DNA of 64,000 nt from Rhizobium sp. CFBP 8762 (GTDB lineage Bacteria > Pseudomonadota > Alphaproteobacteria > Rhizobiales > Rhizobiaceae), in NCBI RefSeq assembly GCF_014841565.1, contig NZ_JACYUD010000008.1, positions 36,220 through 100,219 on the forward strand, written 5' to 3'. A model generated the notes under the pieces. The model was not told where the DNA came from and did not search any database. It worked only from the letters and a program-made list of their open reading frames with translations. Position numbers and translations under genes: made by a program. Shown here one piece after another: positions 34,046-44,230 of this stretch (position 1 is the first letter of the stretch; each line of letters begins with the position of its first letter).

Positions 34046-35698
34046 ATGGATCAAGCGGATTACGTCATCATCGGCTCCGGTTCGGCAGGCTCTGCCATGG
34101 CGTACCGCCTGTCGGAGGACGGCAAGCATTCCGTGATCGTGCTGGAGGCTGGCGGCAGCGATGCCGGTCCCTTTATCCAGATGCCAGCAGCGCTCGCCTA
34201 CCCTATGAACATGCGCCGCTATGAGTGGGGCTATACCGGCGAGCCGGAGCCGCACCTCAACAACCGCGTTATGATTGCCCCGCGCGGGAAGGTGATCGGC
34301 GGCTCCTCCTCCATCAACGGCATGGTCTATGTGCGCGGCCATGCGGAGGACTTCAACCGCTGGGAAGAGATGGGCGCTCAGGGCTGGGCCTATGCCGATG
34401 TGCTGCCCTACTTCAAGCGCATGGAAACCTCCCATGGCGGCAGGCAGGGCTGGCGCGGAGAGGATGGCCCGCTGCATGTGCGCCGGGGAAGCGCCGTCAA
34501 TCCGCTGTTTTCCGCCTTCATCGAAGCCGGTCAGCAAGCCGGTTTCGAGGCCACCGACGACTATAATGGCCAGAAGGGCGAAGGCTTCGGCTTGATGGAA
34601 CAGACCATCCACAACGGGCGGCGCTGGTCTGCCGCAAACGCGTATCTGCGTCCGGCTTTGAAGCGCCCGAACTGCCGGTTGATCCGCTGCTTTGCCCGCA
34701 AGGTTATCGTGGAAAACGGTGTTGCGACCGGTGTCGAAGTGGATATCGGCGGGCAGAGACATGTGATTTCCGCCAGCAAGGAAGTCATCATTGCTGCTTC
34801 CGCGTTCAATTCGCCCAAGCTCTTGATGCTATCGGGCATCGGCCCGGCGGCGGAGTTGCAGCAGCACGGCATTCCTGTTGTGGCCGACCGCCCCGGCGTG
34901 GGCCGCAATTTGCAGGACCATCTGGAATACTACATGCAGCAGGAGTGCACGCAGCCCATCACGCTGTACTCGCATCTCAACCTGTTATCGAAGGGCCTGA
35001 TCGGCGCGCAATGGTTGTTTTTAAAACGAGGGCTCGGTACATCCAACCAGTTCGAGGCCTGCGCGTTTATCCGCTCGGCCCCCGGGGTAAAGTGGCCGGA
35101 TATCCAGTACCACTTTCTTCCCGTCGCTATCAGCTATAACGGTAAATCAGCCGCCAAAGCCCACGGGTTTCAGGCCCATGTCGGTTATAACATGTCGAAA
35201 TCGCGTGGGCATGTTACGCTGCGATCTGGCAATCCGGAAGATGCGCCGGTCATTCGCTTCAACTATATGAGCGACCCCGATGACTGGGTCAAATTCCGCC
35301 ACACGGTGCGTCTCACCCGCGAAATTTTTGCGCAAAAAGCCTTCGACCCCTATCGCGGGCCGGAAATTTCTCCGGGCGCGCAGGTGCAGAGCGACGAGCA
35401 GATCGATGCGTTCCTGGCGGAGCATCTGGAAGGCGCTTACCACCCGTGCGGCACCTGCAAGATGGGCGCGGCCAGCGACCGAATGGCGGTTGTAGACCCA
35501 CAAACGCGCGTGATCGGTGTTGAGCGTCTCCGCGTCGCTGACAGCTCCATTTTCCCACATGTGACCTATGGCAATCTCAATGGCCCCTCAATCATGACGG
35601 GAGAAAAGGCCGCCGATCACATCCTCGGTCGCCAGCCGCTGGCCCGCTCCAATCTTGAGCCATGGATCAACCCACGGTGGGAAACATCGGATCGGTGA
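34046..35698 (+). CDS. betA: choline dehydrogenase
   Basis: FAD-dependent GMC oxidoreductase that oxidises choline to betaine aldehyde; 550 residues, membrane-associated in relatives. The FAD motif is [13 protein letters not shown] (residues 8-20). [19 protein letters not shown] and the C-terminal [10 protein letters not shown] (active-site His region) and [19 protein letters not shown] are typical. It starts 9 nt after betB and closes the operon converting choline-O-sulfate to glycine betaine. Confidence 0.94.
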   Translation: MDQADYVIIGSGSAGSAMAYRLSEDGKHSVIVLEAGGSDAGPFIQMPAALAYPMNMRRYEWGYTGEPEPHLNNRVMIAPRGKVIGGSSSINGMVYVRGHAEDFNRWEEMGAQGWAYADVLPYFKRMETSHGGRQGWRGEDGPLHVRRGSAVNPLFSAFIEAGQQAGFEATDDYNGQKGEGFGLMEQTIHNGRRWSAANAYLRPALKRPNCRLIRCFARKVIVENGVATGVEVDIGGQRHVISASKEVIIAASAFNSPKLLMLSGIGPAAELQQHGIPVVADRPGVGRNLQDHLEYYMQQECTQPITLYSHLNLLSKGLIGAQWLFLKRGLGTSNQFEACAFIRSAPGVKWPDIQYHFLPVAISYNGKSAAKAHGFQAHVGYNMSKSRGHVTLRSGNPEDAPVIRFNYMSDPDDWVKFRHTVRLTREIFAQKAFDPYRGPEISPGAQVQSDEQIDAFLAEHLEGAYHPCGTCKMGAASDRMAVVDPQTRVIGVERLRVADSSIFPHVTYGNLNGPSIMTGEKAADHILGRQPLARSNLEPWINPRWETSDR

Positions 35699-35825
35699 GG
35701 CTTTCTGCCGGAGGCCCGCTTCTTGTGGTTTATTTGCTCATAAGCGCGGATAATGGAAATGGGTTTTCTATGCTTTAGCAGTACAACCTGCGATATTCCG
35801 ACATATCATAAAACGGGATTGCCTG

Positions 35826-36581
35826 ATGTCTGCCATTCTGCCCGAAGCCGTCGCCGCTCTTAACGACCGGCTGGCCTGTCTTGATCTTCACCAGCGCCTG
35901 GCGCTGGTCGCGGAGCTGGATGGGCGTGCGGTCTTCACGACCAGCCTCGGCATCGAGGATCAGGTGATTACAGCAGCCATCGGCGAGCAGGCGCTCGACA
36001 TCGATGTATCCACGTTGGAAACGGGCCGTCTGTTTAACGAAACCGTCGCGCTGATCGACAAGACCGAAGCGACCTACGATATTCTCATCCACCGGTTCTA
36101 CCCTGAGCCCGAGGGCGTCAGCGCCTTTGCCGCGCAGTATGGCCTCAATGGATTTTACGAAAGCGTGGAAGCCCGGCATGCCTGTTGTGGCGTACGCAAG
36201 CTGGTGCCGTTGGCAGCGGCGCTGGAAGGCGCACAGTACTGGATCACCGGCCTGCGCCGTGGACAATCCGGCAACCGTGCGGATACCCCCTTTGCCGAAG
36301 CCGATCTGGACCGTGGTCTGATCAAGATCAACCCTTTGGCAGACTGGGATATTGACCGCCTTCGCGCCCATGTGGACGCGCACCGCATTCCCATCAACCC
36401 GCTCCACGCGCGGGGTTATCCATCCATAGGCTGCGAACCGTGTACCCGCGCCATCAAACCCGGCGAGCCTGAGCGCGCCGGTCGATGGTGGTGGGAAAAC
36501 GACGAAAAACGCGAATGCGGCCTGCACGTGGCCGAAGCCGCCACGAGCGCCATCCCGCTGGCATCCAGCGCCGCACGATAA
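35826..36581 (+). CDS. cysH: phosphoadenylyl/adenylyl-sulfate reductase (APS type)
   Basis: Reduces activated sulfate to sulfite with thioredoxin; 251 residues. Two Cys pairs that hold a [4Fe-4S] cluster in APS reductases are present: [10 protein letters not shown] and GCEPCTRA. The final catalytic Cys lies in the C-terminal KRECGLH motif. PAPS-type enzymes lack the cluster pairs, so APS is the likely substrate. It heads cysH-cysD-cysN; about 125 nt of upstream sequence would hold the promoter. Confidence 0.93.
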   Translation: MSAILPEAVAALNDRLACLDLHQRLALVAELDGRAVFTTSLGIEDQVITAAIGEQALDIDVSTLETGRLFNETVALIDKTEATYDILIHRFYPEPEGVSAFAAQYGLNGFYESVEARHACCGVRKLVPLAAALEGAQYWITGLRRGQSGNRADTPFAEADLDRGLIKINPLADWDIDRLRAHVDAHRIPINPLHARGYPSIGCEPCTRAIKPGEPERAGRWWWENDEKRECGLHVAEAATSAIPLASSAAR

Positions 36582-36603
36582 TTTTTTCTTCCGGAGAATG
36601 ACA

Positions 36604-37557
36604 ATGCCCGACAGCCGCCCGGACACGGAGCTGAGAGACACCCCCGCAACCAAGCCTCCGCTTGACCCTCATCTGAAAGCGCTGGAAAACGAAGCCATTC
36701 ATATCTTCCGCGAGGTCGCGGCAGAGTTTGAAAAGCCTGTGATGCTCTACTCCATCGGCAAGGATTCCTCCGTGCTGCTGCATGTGGCGCGCAAGGCATT
36801 TTACCCCGGTCGCATCCCCTTTCCGCTGCTGCACGTCAATACCGGCTGGAAGTTTGGCGAGATGATCGCGTTTCGCGATGCGGTGGTGAAGGAGTACGAT
36901 CTTGATCTCGTCTCCTACACCAATCCCCGTGGTGCAGCGGAAAACATTACTCCGTTCACCCACGGCTCGTCGCGCTATACCGATATTATGAAGACCGAAG
37001 CGCTGCGTCAGGCGCTGGACCTTGGCGGCTATGATGCCGCCTTCGGCGGTGCGCGGCGCGATGAGGAGGCCAGCCGCGCCAAGGAACGGATCTACTCGTT
37101 CCGCACGCCGGACCACCGCTGGGACCCACGCAACCAGCGCCCGGAACTGTGGAACATCTATAACGGCATGGTGCGCAAGGGCGAAAGCGTGCGCGCCTTC
37201 CCGCTGTCCAACTGGACGGAAGTGGATATCTGGCGCTACATTCAGGCAGAAGATATTCCGCTTGTGCCGCTCTATTTTGCCAAGAAGCGCCCCTATGTGG
37301 AGCGTGATGGCATGATGATTCTGGCCGAAGACCCCCGCCTTGAACTGCTGCCCGGCGAAACCCTCCAGGAAGGCGTAATCCGCTTCCGCACGCTTGGCTG
37401 TTTTCCGCTAACGGGTGCCATTCGCTCGCAAGCCACCACGCTGGACGACATTATTACGGAGCTGGAAACGGCGACGGTTTCCGAGCGGCAGGGCCGCGCG
37501 ATTGATCGCGATCAGTCCGGGTCGATGGAAAAGAAAAAACGCGAAGGATACTTCTGA
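36604..37557 (+). CDS. cysD: sulfate adenylyltransferase subunit 2
   Basis: With CysN it makes adenosine phosphosulfate from ATP and sulfate; 317 residues from ATG 36604. Motifs: [19 protein letters not shown] (PP-loop), [22 protein letters not shown] and [15 protein letters not shown] is 7 nt before this ATG, while the ATG at 36598 leaves only 1 nt. Its stop overlaps the cysN ATG (TGATG). Confidence 0.94.
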   Translation: MPDSRPDTELRDTPATKPPLDPHLKALENEAIHIFREVAAEFEKPVMLYSIGKDSSVLLHVARKAFYPGRIPFPLLHVNTGWKFGEMIAFRDAVVKEYDLDLVSYTNPRGAAENITPFTHGSSRYTDIMKTEALRQALDLGGYDAAFGGARRDEEASRAKERIYSFRTPDHRWDPRNQRPELWNIYNGMVRKGESVRAFPLSNWTEVDIWRYIQAEDIPLVPLYFAKKRPYVERDGMMILAEDPRLELLPGETLQEGVIRFRTLGCFPLTGAIRSQATTLDDIITELETATVSERQGRAIDRDQSGSMEKKKREGYF

Positions 37558-39098
37558 TGACCGCTCAAGCTGCAACGGCAACAGCCCTTTCTCAGGAAGC
37601 ATTATCGCGTGACATCGACGCACCAGCATTGACCGTGGTTGAGAAAGCCGCACCGGCGGTGGAAACACAAAAGGTCGTTCGAGATTCCCGCCCGCTTCGC
37701 CTGATCACCTGCGGCAGTGTGGATGATGGCAAGTCTACCCTGATCGGTCGGCTGCTATGGGACACCAAGGCGGTGAAGGACGATCAGGCCGCAACGTTGA
37801 CACGCGATTCCGGCCTGGGACGCCAGAACGATCTGGGACTGCCGGATTTTGGCCTGCTGCTGGATGGTTTGCAGGCCGAGCGCGAACAGGGCATCACCAT
37901 CGATGTCGCCTATCGTTATTTCGCAACCGAGCGCCGGTCCTTCATCGTGGCCGATACCCCCGGCCACGAGCAATACACCCGCAATATGGCGACGGGCGCC
38001 TCCACGGCCGATCTCGCCGTGCTGCTGGTCGATGCCCGCGCCGGTCTGCTGGAGCAGACCCGTCGCCACGCCACCATTGCCACCTTGATGGGCATTCGCC
38101 AGTTTGTGCTGGCGGTCAACAAAATCGACCTGACCAACTATGATCAGGCGCGGTTTGATGCGATTTCCGCTGAGTTCAGGGAATTGGCCCTGTCGCTTGG
38201 GGTCCGCCAAGTGACGGCCATTCCCTTGTCAGCCTTGAAGGGCGAAAATGTCGTTTACGACGGCAAGGCGTCCATGCCGTGGTATGACGGGCCGACACTG
38301 GTGGAAACACTGGAACTGGCAACCGTTCGTTCAGCCCAGACAGTCGGCTTCCGCCTGCCCGTGCAGCGGGTCTGCCGCCCGGGCGAAAGCTTTCGCGGCT
38401 ATCAGGGCACCGTTGCGGGCGGCTCGGTCAAGCCGGGGGATTCCGTTGTTATCCTTCCCTCCGGCATGGTTGCCAACGTCTCCAAGATCGTAACATTCGA
38501 CCTTGTGCGCAACGCAGCCGTTGCGGGCGATGCGATCACGCTGGTGCTGGACCGGCAAGTGGATGTGTCACGCGGCGACGTGATTGCCGCCATTGACAGC
38601 GCGCCGCAGACCGGACTTGCTTTCGATGCGCAAATCGTGGTGTTGCAGCCCGATGGTATCGAGCCGGGAAAGCGCTACTGGCTGAAAAGCGGCAGCCGCC
38701 GCCAGCGCGTAACCGTGCGGGCCTCCACCAAGCTGGATCTGGCCAGCGGCAAGTGGACCGCATCCGAAACTTTGGAAATGAACGCCATTGGCAAGGTGCA
38801 TCTGGCCTTTGACGAGCTGGCAATATTCGACCCTTACGAGCAGAACCGCAACACCGGTGCGTTCATCCTGATCGATCCCGATACAAACAACACGGTTGCG
38901 GGGGGCATGATTACGGGCAAGCGCTCAGCCCATGGGGGCCTGAGTGACCGGGAATCACGGGTCGTTCTCTCCCTGCCGGTCGATCTGGCTGAACAGTTGA
39001 TGGCCAGCGAAACCTTTGCCAGCCGTCGCGATGAGGCGGACGTTCGCCGCACCAGTGTGCGCCGCGCCAAAGACCTTTTGGGAGAGATTGACGGCTGA
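37557..39098 (+). CDS. cysN: sulfate adenylyltransferase subunit 1 (GTPase)
   Basis: GTPase that drives ATP sulfurylase; 513 residues. G1 is GSVDDGKST (53-61), G3 is DTPGHEQYTRNM and G4 is AVNKID. It ends after the EF-Tu-like domains and has no C-terminal APS kinase (CysC), consistent with the APS-type reductase in the same operon. The first ~40 residues are an extended, variable segment. Confidence 0.94.
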   Translation: MTAQAATATALSQEALSRDIDAPALTVVEKAAPAVETQKVVRDSRPLRLITCGSVDDGKSTLIGRLLWDTKAVKDDQAATLTRDSGLGRQNDLGLPDFGLLLDGLQAEREQGITIDVAYRYFATERRSFIVADTPGHEQYTRNMATGASTADLAVLLVDARAGLLEQTRRHATIATLMGIRQFVLAVNKIDLTNYDQARFDAISAEFRELALSLGVRQVTAIPLSALKGENVVYDGKASMPWYDGPTLVETLELATVRSAQTVGFRLPVQRVCRPGESFRGYQGTVAGGSVKPGDSVVILPSGMVANVSKIVTFDLVRNAAVAGDAITLVLDRQVDVSRGDVIAAIDSAPQTGLAFDAQIVVLQPDGIEPGKRYWLKSGSRRQRVTVRASTKLDLASGKWTASETLEMNAIGKVHLAFDELAIFDPYEQNRNTGAFILIDPDTNNTVAGGMITGKRSAHGGLSDRESRVVLSLPVDLAEQLMASETFASRRDEADVRRTSVRRAKDLLGEIDG

Positions 39099-39157
39099 AA
39101 GCGTATGCCGTAGCTGTTGCCCATCATATAAGGCCCAGCATATAAGGGATGACAGAG

Positions 39158-39304
39158 ATGAACAGAAATATGCTTTACGCCGTGCTCGGCGCTTTGGTGG
39201 TGGTGGTAATTGGCCTTGGCTATTACACTTACCAGAAGGAACAGGAACCTTCCGGTGTGCAGGTCAATATCGGCGAGCAAGGCATCTCGGTCGAACAGAA
39301 ATAG
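39158..39304 (+). CDS. small single-pass membrane protein (48 residues)
   Basis: ATG at 39158, TAG at 39304. The sequence MNRNMLYAVLGALVVVVIGLG is one transmembrane helix, followed by a polar tail (TYQKEQEPSGVQVNIGEQG) ending in VEQK. AAGGGATGACAGAG lies upstream as a Shine-Dalgarno, and a bidirectional terminator follows at 39363. It lies 59 nt after cysN. Small proteins of this shape (one helix plus a tail with N-I-G-E) are annotated as hypothetical in related genomes, as far as I recall. Function unknown. Confidence 0.65.
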   Translation: MNRNMLYAVLGALVVVVIGLGYYTYQKEQEPSGVQVNIGEQGISVEQK

Positions 39305-39362
39305 AGCCTTGTTTGGCGCAGTGTCAGACGGAAAACCGCGTCGCACTTTTCCTTAAACTGCT

Positions 39363-39393
39363 GAAAAGCCCGCAAGATCATCGCGGGCTTTTA
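39363..39393. terminator. bidirectional terminator between cysN unit and galU
   Basis: AAAAGCCCGC / GCGGGCTTTT, a perfect 10-bp stem with T-runs on both strands, between the convergent 48-residue gene and galU. Confidence 0.85.
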
Positions 39394-39413
39394 TGTTTCA
39401 AGACTCAACCAAA

Positions 39414-40301
39414 TTACTTGGCAGCGTTCAACAGCTCTGCCAGCTGCTTTTCAACCGTCGGACGAATATCGGCGCGCGCCAGCGCGAACGCAACGTTTGC
39501 GAGAATGAAGCCATCCTTTGAACCACAGTCATAGGTGCTGCCCTTGAAGTGGTAGGCGGCAAACTCCTGCGCTTCCGACAGTTTCAGCATTCCATCGGTC
39601 AGCTGAATTTCATTGCCCGCACCACGCTCCTGCGTAGCCAGAATCGGGAAGATTTCCGGCTGGAGAATGTAGCGTCCATTGATGAAGAAGTTGGAAGGTG
39701 CGGTGCCCTTGGCAGGCTTTTCCACCATCTGCGTGACCTTGAAGCCCTCGCCAACCTTGTCGCCAACGCCGACGATACCGTATTTGTGCGCCTGATCCGG
39801 GTCGCATTCCTCAACAGCGATCACATTGCCGCCGCTTTGCTCGTACAGTTCCACCATGCCCTTGAGGCAGCCTTTTTCGCCGCGCATGATCATATCCGGC
39901 AGAAGCAGCGCAAATGGCTCTTCTCCCACCAGTTCGCGCGCACACCAGACGGCGTGGCCCAGACCCAGCGGCGCCTGCTGACGGGTAAAGCTGGTGCTAC
40001 CGGCTTCCGGCAGAATGCTTTCCAGCAGCGTGAGTTCGGCTGTCTTGTTGCGTTCACGCAGGGTCTGCTCAAGCTCGACCTGAATATCGAAATAGTCTTC
40101 GATCAGGCCTTTGCCGCGACCTGTCACAAAAATCAGGTGCTCGATACCGGCGTCCAGCGCTTCATCCACCACGTACTGCAGTACGGGCTTGTCCACAACC
40201 GTCAGCATTTCCTTAGGCACGGCTTTGGTCGCTGGCAGGAACCGGGTTCCAAGACCCGCTACCGGAAACACTGCCTTGCGAACCTTACGCTTATCAACCA
40301 C
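39414..40301 (-). CDS. galU: UTP-glucose-1-phosphate uridylyltransferase
   Basis: Makes UDP-glucose for glycans and exopolysaccharide; about 295 residues. The N-terminal nucleotide-binding signature is [20 protein letters not shown], followed by [22 protein letters not shown] and VEKPAKG. An ATG at 40307 abuts AGGAG with no spacing, whereas the GTG at 40301 has AGGAG 6 nt upstream and is used here. Either is possible. Confidence 0.94.
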   Translation of the reverse strand: MVDKRKVRKAVFPVAGLGTRFLPATKAVPKEMLTVVDKPVLQYVVDEALDAGIEHLIFVTGRGKGLIEDYFDIQVELEQTLRERNKTAELTLLESILPEAGSTSFTRQQAPLGLGHAVWCARELVGEEPFALLLPDMIMRGEKGCLKGMVELYEQSGGNVIAVEECDPDQAHKYGIVGVGDKVGEGFKVTQMVEKPAKGTAPSNFFINGRYILQPEIFPILATQERGAGNEIQLTDGMLKLSEAQEFAAYHFKGSTYDCGSKDGFILANVAFALARADIRPTVEKQLAELLNAAK

Positions 40302-40307
40302 CTGCAT

Positions 40308-40631
40308 CTCCTAGCAAAAAAATGTGTCGCTCCGTAACCGGATCAATATGGCAAAAATCCACGACGATCACGGCTTATTTACATGTAGCGCGGCCCCCGT
40401 TCCGTCAAGATACCGGCGTAGCGCATTGAGTTAATTGAGCAATTCCTTAAGAAACTGCGGATGACGAGTGTGACACATCTAAAATCACAACAGACGAAAG
40501 ATAAGTTTCATGGTAAAGAATTTGTTGACTTCGTTTGCGTATCGTTGAGCCCACGCGCTGCCCTGTTTGCAGCACCTGAGAGATGCTTGGCGGCACGAGG
40601 GTGCCACCATACCCGGAACGGAACCTATGCC
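40308..40631. other. galU/mltB intergenic region (324 nt)
   Basis: Divergent promoters for galU and the transglycosylase are expected. The sequence has TTGACT (near 40523) that could be a -35 element and, from 40556, a GCTGC-ctgttt-GCAGC hairpin. A larger stem (TGGCGGCAC with GTGCCACCA, one mismatch) ends just before the mltB-type start. No gene is seen. Confidence 0.5.
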
Positions 40632-41885
40632 ATGACCAAAGATAGCCAGACCGAAAATCGCCAGATCAAAAATGGTAAGCCAGTCTTTCGCCACGCAGCC
40701 CTTGGCCTGTTTCTGTCGTTCGCGTCGCTCTCGGCAGCAGCGCCCGCGCGCGCCGATGCCGGTTTTCAAAACTGGATCAATTCTTTCTACGCCACCGCCG
40801 CCCAAAGCGGTATTACCAAGGCCACCTACCGCGCAGCCTTTAAGGGCGTGACCGAGCCGGACCCGGATGTGTTGGGCAAGGCCGCCTACCAGCCCGAGTT
40901 CAAAAGCCAGATCTGGGAATATCTCGATGCGCGGGTAAACCCGTACACGGTGCGGATCGGGCGTGAAATGGCTGCCAAACATGGCCGCACACTTGCGGCT
41001 ATCGAGCGCCGGTTCGGCGTGGACCGGAACATTCTTCTGGCCATCTGGTCGATGGAATCCAACTACGGCGCTATTCTGGAGAAGGAAGACCGGCTGCATT
41101 ACGTGCCGCGCGCACTTGCGACGCTCGCCTATGGCGATCCGAAGCGGGCCAAATTTGCCCGCACGCAGTTGATTGCCGCACTGAAAATTCTCCAGAACGG
41201 CGATATCGCACCCAGCCAGATGACAGGCTCCTGGGCAGGTGCCATGGGTCATACACAGTTCATTCCTACCAGCTACATGCTGTATGCTTTTGACGCCGAT
41301 GGAAACGGCCATCGTGACATCTGGAATTCCGTGCCAGACGCGTTAGCGACCGCCGCAAACCTGTTGAGCAAGAATGGCTGGCAGACGGGCAAGACCTGGG
41401 GCTACGAAGTTACGGTTCCAGCCGGTGGAAACCGCTATAGCGGCCAGACCAAAACGCTGGCGGAATGGACGAAGCTTGGCTTTGCCCGTCCAACGCCGAC
41501 AGGGTATCGCAGCTCCGGCGACCGCGCCGAACTGATTTTGCCCAATGGCGCAAGCGGCCCCGGCTTTCTGATGACCAAAAATTTTTTCGTCATCAAGCGC
41601 TATAACGCGTCCAATTCCTACGCTCTGGCAGTTGGCCTGATGGCCGATCAGCTTGCCGGATATGGCGGCATGAAGCAGCGCTGGAACCGCCCGGATGGTA
41701 CGCTGGATATGGACGAAAAGTTCGAGTTGCAAACGCGCCTGAAAGAGCTTGGCTATTACGATGGCGAAGTGGACGGCAATTTTGGCTCGGGCTCCAAAGC
41801 TGCCATTCAGGCACTGCAAAGCCGCATGGGTATGACGCCGGATGGTGAGCCCTCGCAGAACCTGCTGAAGCGCATTCGCAAATGA
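40632..41885 (+). CDS. lytic murein transglycosylase, MltB family
   Basis: Cleaves peptidoglycan glycan strands; 417 residues. A signal peptide (GLFLSFASLSAAAPARA) leads into the SLT_2 domain (AGFQNWINSFYATA...WSMESNYGAILEKEDRL, catalytic Glu near residue 142; GSWAGAMGHTQFIPTSY). A C-terminal PG_binding_1 domain is seen in LKELGYYDGEVDGNFGSGSK. The ATG at 40632 is chosen; the upstream frame to 40461 would hide the signal peptide. It overlaps the next gene by 4 nt (ATGA). Confidence 0.9.
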   Translation: MTKDSQTENRQIKNGKPVFRHAALGLFLSFASLSAAAPARADAGFQNWINSFYATAAQSGITKATYRAAFKGVTEPDPDVLGKAAYQPEFKSQIWEYLDARVNPYTVRIGREMAAKHGRTLAAIERRFGVDRNILLAIWSMESNYGAILEKEDRLHYVPRALATLAYGDPKRAKFARTQLIAALKILQNGDIAPSQMTGSWAGAMGHTQFIPTSYMLYAFDADGNGHRDIWNSVPDALATAANLLSKNGWQTGKTWGYEVTVPAGGNRYSGQTKTLAEWTKLGFARPTPTGYRSSGDRAELILPNGASGPGFLMTKNFFVIKRYNASNSYALAVGLMADQLAGYGGMKQRWNRPDGTLDMDEKFELQTRLKELGYYDGEVDGNFGSGSKAAIQALQSRMGMTPDGEPSQNLLKRIRK

Positions 41886-43042
41886 TGTGGATGCGCGCCG
41901 CCGCCTTTCTGGCGCTGGGGGCTGTTGCAGCCGCGCTGCCGGCGACTGGCGGCGCACAGGCGCAGGAGCAGCGCCGCACGTTGTTTCAGATGCTGTTCGG
42001 CAATCAGCAGCGGCCACGCGAACCGGTGTACCGTGCGGCCCCCGGCGACTTTCCACCCCCGCCCCGCCGTGTCCAGAAACCACGCAAAGCCGCCCCAAGC
42101 GCGGTGACCCAGGCCTCGCCGACACCGGCGGTTGAAAAAGCGCCAGATGCCAAGACCGTGCTCGTTATCGGTGATTTCGTCGCCAGTGCTTTGGGCGATG
42201 GCTTGCAGCAAGCGTTTGAGACCTCCCCCGGCGTGGTCATCCAGACCCGCGCCAATGGGTCTTCGGGTCTGGTGCGCGAAGATTATTTCAATTGGCAGAC
42301 GACGCTTCCGAGCTATCTCAGCGAAACCAAGCCTTCCGTGGTGGTCATCAGTCTGGGTGCGAACGACCGCCAGCAGATGACGCTTGCGAGCGGAAAAGAA
42401 AAATTCCGCACCCCGGTCTGGACCGAGGCCTATACATCGCGCATTGCGGCGCTGGCCGATACCGCGAAACAAGCGGGCATACCGCTGTTGTGGGTGGGCA
42501 TGCCACCGTTCCAGTCTCCCTCTATCACCACCGACATGGTAACGTTGAACGGGCTGTTTAAGACAGAAGCTGAAAAGGCGAACGGCCAGTTCATCGACAT
42601 CTGGGACGGGTTCGTGGATGAGAGCGGCAAATTCGTTCTGACGGGTTCGGATATCAACGGGCAGCAGGTGCGTCTGCGCGGACAGGACGGCATCATTTTC
42701 ACCAAGGCGGGCAAGCGCAAGCTTGCTTTCTATGTGGAAAAAGACATTCGCCGTCTTCTGGGCGGCGCAACGATCAGCGCCACGGCGGGGGGCAGCGGCA
42801 CCGCACCGGGCAGCGCCGGATTGACGGATTTGCTGGTCACCGCACCCATCCGCCATGAGGATATCAAGGAAACGCAACCAATCGGCATTACCGATCCGGC
42901 CCTTGACGGTGGAACAGAATTGCTGGGCGCGGGCCCACTAACTGCACCGTCAGGCAACAGCCCGCGTGACCTTTTGGTATTGAAAGGCGAAGTGGTGGAT
43001 GCACCCGCTGGCCGCGTGGATGATTTCCGTTTGGAGCGGTAA
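41882..43042 (+). CDS. DUF459/SGNH-hydrolase family exported protein
   Basis: It encodes 386 residues. A signal peptide and a proline-rich linker precede an SGNH-like core: VLVIGDFVASALGDGL (block I, with Asp-Phe in place of Asp-Ser), VVISLGANDRQ (block III, Gly-x-Asn-Asp) and the region VRLRGQDGIIFTKAGKRKLAFYVEKDIRR (block V, Asp/His-like). DUF459 proteins of Hyphomicrobiales are suspected esterases; the serine of GDSL is not conserved in an obvious way, so catalysis is uncertain. It overlaps the MltB stop by 4 nt, implying a shared cell-wall role. Confidence 0.72.
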   Translation: MMWMRAAAFLALGAVAAALPATGGAQAQEQRRTLFQMLFGNQQRPREPVYRAAPGDFPPPPRRVQKPRKAAPSAVTQASPTPAVEKAPDAKTVLVIGDFVASALGDGLQQAFETSPGVVIQTRANGSSGLVREDYFNWQTTLPSYLSETKPSVVVISLGANDRQQMTLASGKEKFRTPVWTEAYTSRIAALADTAKQAGIPLLWVGMPPFQSPSITTDMVTLNGLFKTEAEKANGQFIDIWDGFVDESGKFVLTGSDINGQQVRLRGQDGIIFTKAGKRKLAFYVEKDIRRLLGGATISATAGGSGTAPGSAGLTDLLVTAPIRHEDIKETQPIGITDPALDGGTELLGAGPLTAPSGNSPRDLLVLKGEVVDAPAGRVDDFRLER

Positions 43043-43091
43043 AGCATTTCCAGTGAAAGCGGAGCCGCTTTCACGCCCGGACAATGCGTAA
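43040..43091. repeat. partial repeat family A
   Basis: AAAGCATTTCCAGTGAAAGCGGAGCCGCTTTCACGCCCGGACAATGCG: one hairpin of the family. The TAA stop of the DUF459 gene abuts its left end. Confidence 0.55.
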
Positions 43092-43093
43092 AA

Positions 43094-44158
43094 TCATGGC
43101 TTTGCAGCAGGCAACGGAACAGATTGCGGTTTTTCATCCTGCGATGGAATGGCAGCCCATGTCGTAATCGCATGGATGGGAACCGGCTGGACAGGTCCAA
43201 GATAGGTTTCTTGCCCCTCCAGTCCCATTGGATAGAGGAGATCGCGTTCTGCCTCATAGGCAGCGCTTTTGTCGCTGCAAATGCGGGCGCGCATGTCCTC
43301 CGGTTTACCCTTGGCGTCGTTGCGCAGGTCATCGAGAAACTGCGCGCTGGCAGGCAGGCGACCCTCGAAAGCCTCGGTCATAAATTTGGCGGTTCTTTCG
43401 CTGCGTTCCCGTTCCGTCGTTGCGCCCAACAGAACAACCATCAAACGGCGATCGCCACGCTCTGCCAGCGCCACGATATTGCGCCCCGACAGGCATAAGA
43501 AGCCGGTTTTCATACCGATTGTGCCGGGATATCGGCTGAGCAACTCGTTGTAGGAGTCCACTTCCTTACCGTCGACCGTCACGCCGCCTGTGTGGAAAAA
43601 GCGGGCGTACTCAGGAAACGTCCGGTCAATGGCAATGCCCAGCATTGCCAGATCCCGCGCGGTGACCTGCTGGTTGCGGTCGGGCAAGCCATTCGGATTG
43701 GCAAAGCGGCTGCCGGTCAGACCCAGAGCGGCAGCGCCCTTGTTCATGCGCGCCACAAAGTCTGCCTGATTGCCGCCCACGGTTTCCGCAATCGCCGTTG
43801 CCACATCATTGGCGGAGGCGGCAATCAGGGCATAGAGCGCGTCTTCCAGCTTCATGGCGCGGCCGACGGACAAACCGGCGTGAAGCGAGGCCTGTTTCAT
43901 CGCCGCTGGCGACAGCACAACCGGCGTTTCCAGCGTCACCTCGCCTGCCCGCAGCGCTTCAAACACCACCCATGCGGTCATCAATTTGGCCGTGGAGGCC
44001 GGATACCACGGCTGGCCTGCATCTTCGGCATGCAGAACCTGCAGCGTTTTGGCATCAATGACCAGCGCCGGGGTTGCTTGAGCCAGACCCGTGCCGATGG
44101 CGAGAATGGCAATGGCCAGCACGGACAGTCGGTTCAGAAGGATAGCTAGGGGACGCAT
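43094..44158 (-). CDS. D-alanyl-D-alanine carboxypeptidase (S11 family)
   Basis: Penicillin-binding protein trimming peptidoglycan pentapeptides; 354 residues. Signal peptide ([15 protein letters not shown]). Active site [10 protein letters not shown] (S-x-x-K), SANDVA (S-x-N) and MKTGFLC (K-T-G). The C-terminal portion is shorter than E. coli PBP5 and ends in a Pro-rich tail. It lies convergent to the DUF459 gene across a family A repeat. Confidence 0.92.
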   Translation of the reverse strand: MRPLAILLNRLSVLAIAILAIGTGLAQATPALVIDAKTLQVLHAEDAGQPWYPASTAKLMTAWVVFEALRAGEVTLETPVVLSPAAMKQASLHAGLSVGRAMKLEDALYALIAASANDVATAIAETVGGNQADFVARMNKGAAALGLTGSRFANPNGLPDRNQQVTARDLAMLGIAIDRTFPEYARFFHTGGVTVDGKEVDSYNELLSRYPGTIGMKTGFLCLSGRNIVALAERGDRRLMVVLLGATTERERSERTAKFMTEAFEGRLPASAQFLDDLRNDAKGKPEDMRARICSDKSAAYEAERDLLYPMGLEGQETYLGPVQPVPIHAITTWAAIPSQDEKPQSVPLPAAKP

Positions 44159-44230
44159 GGCTGTTCTTTATACTGTTGGGGTTTTCGCCCCCCTTTTACG
44201 CCATGCGTCTCATTTGTAAAACACCGCTTC

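Noticed and set aside
40570..40620. TPP- or glycine-riboswitch-like CTGAGAGAT in the MltB leader
   Set aside because: Only the CTGAGA hexamer matches; the other conserved elements of the TPP riboswitch and the glycine aptamer are missing.
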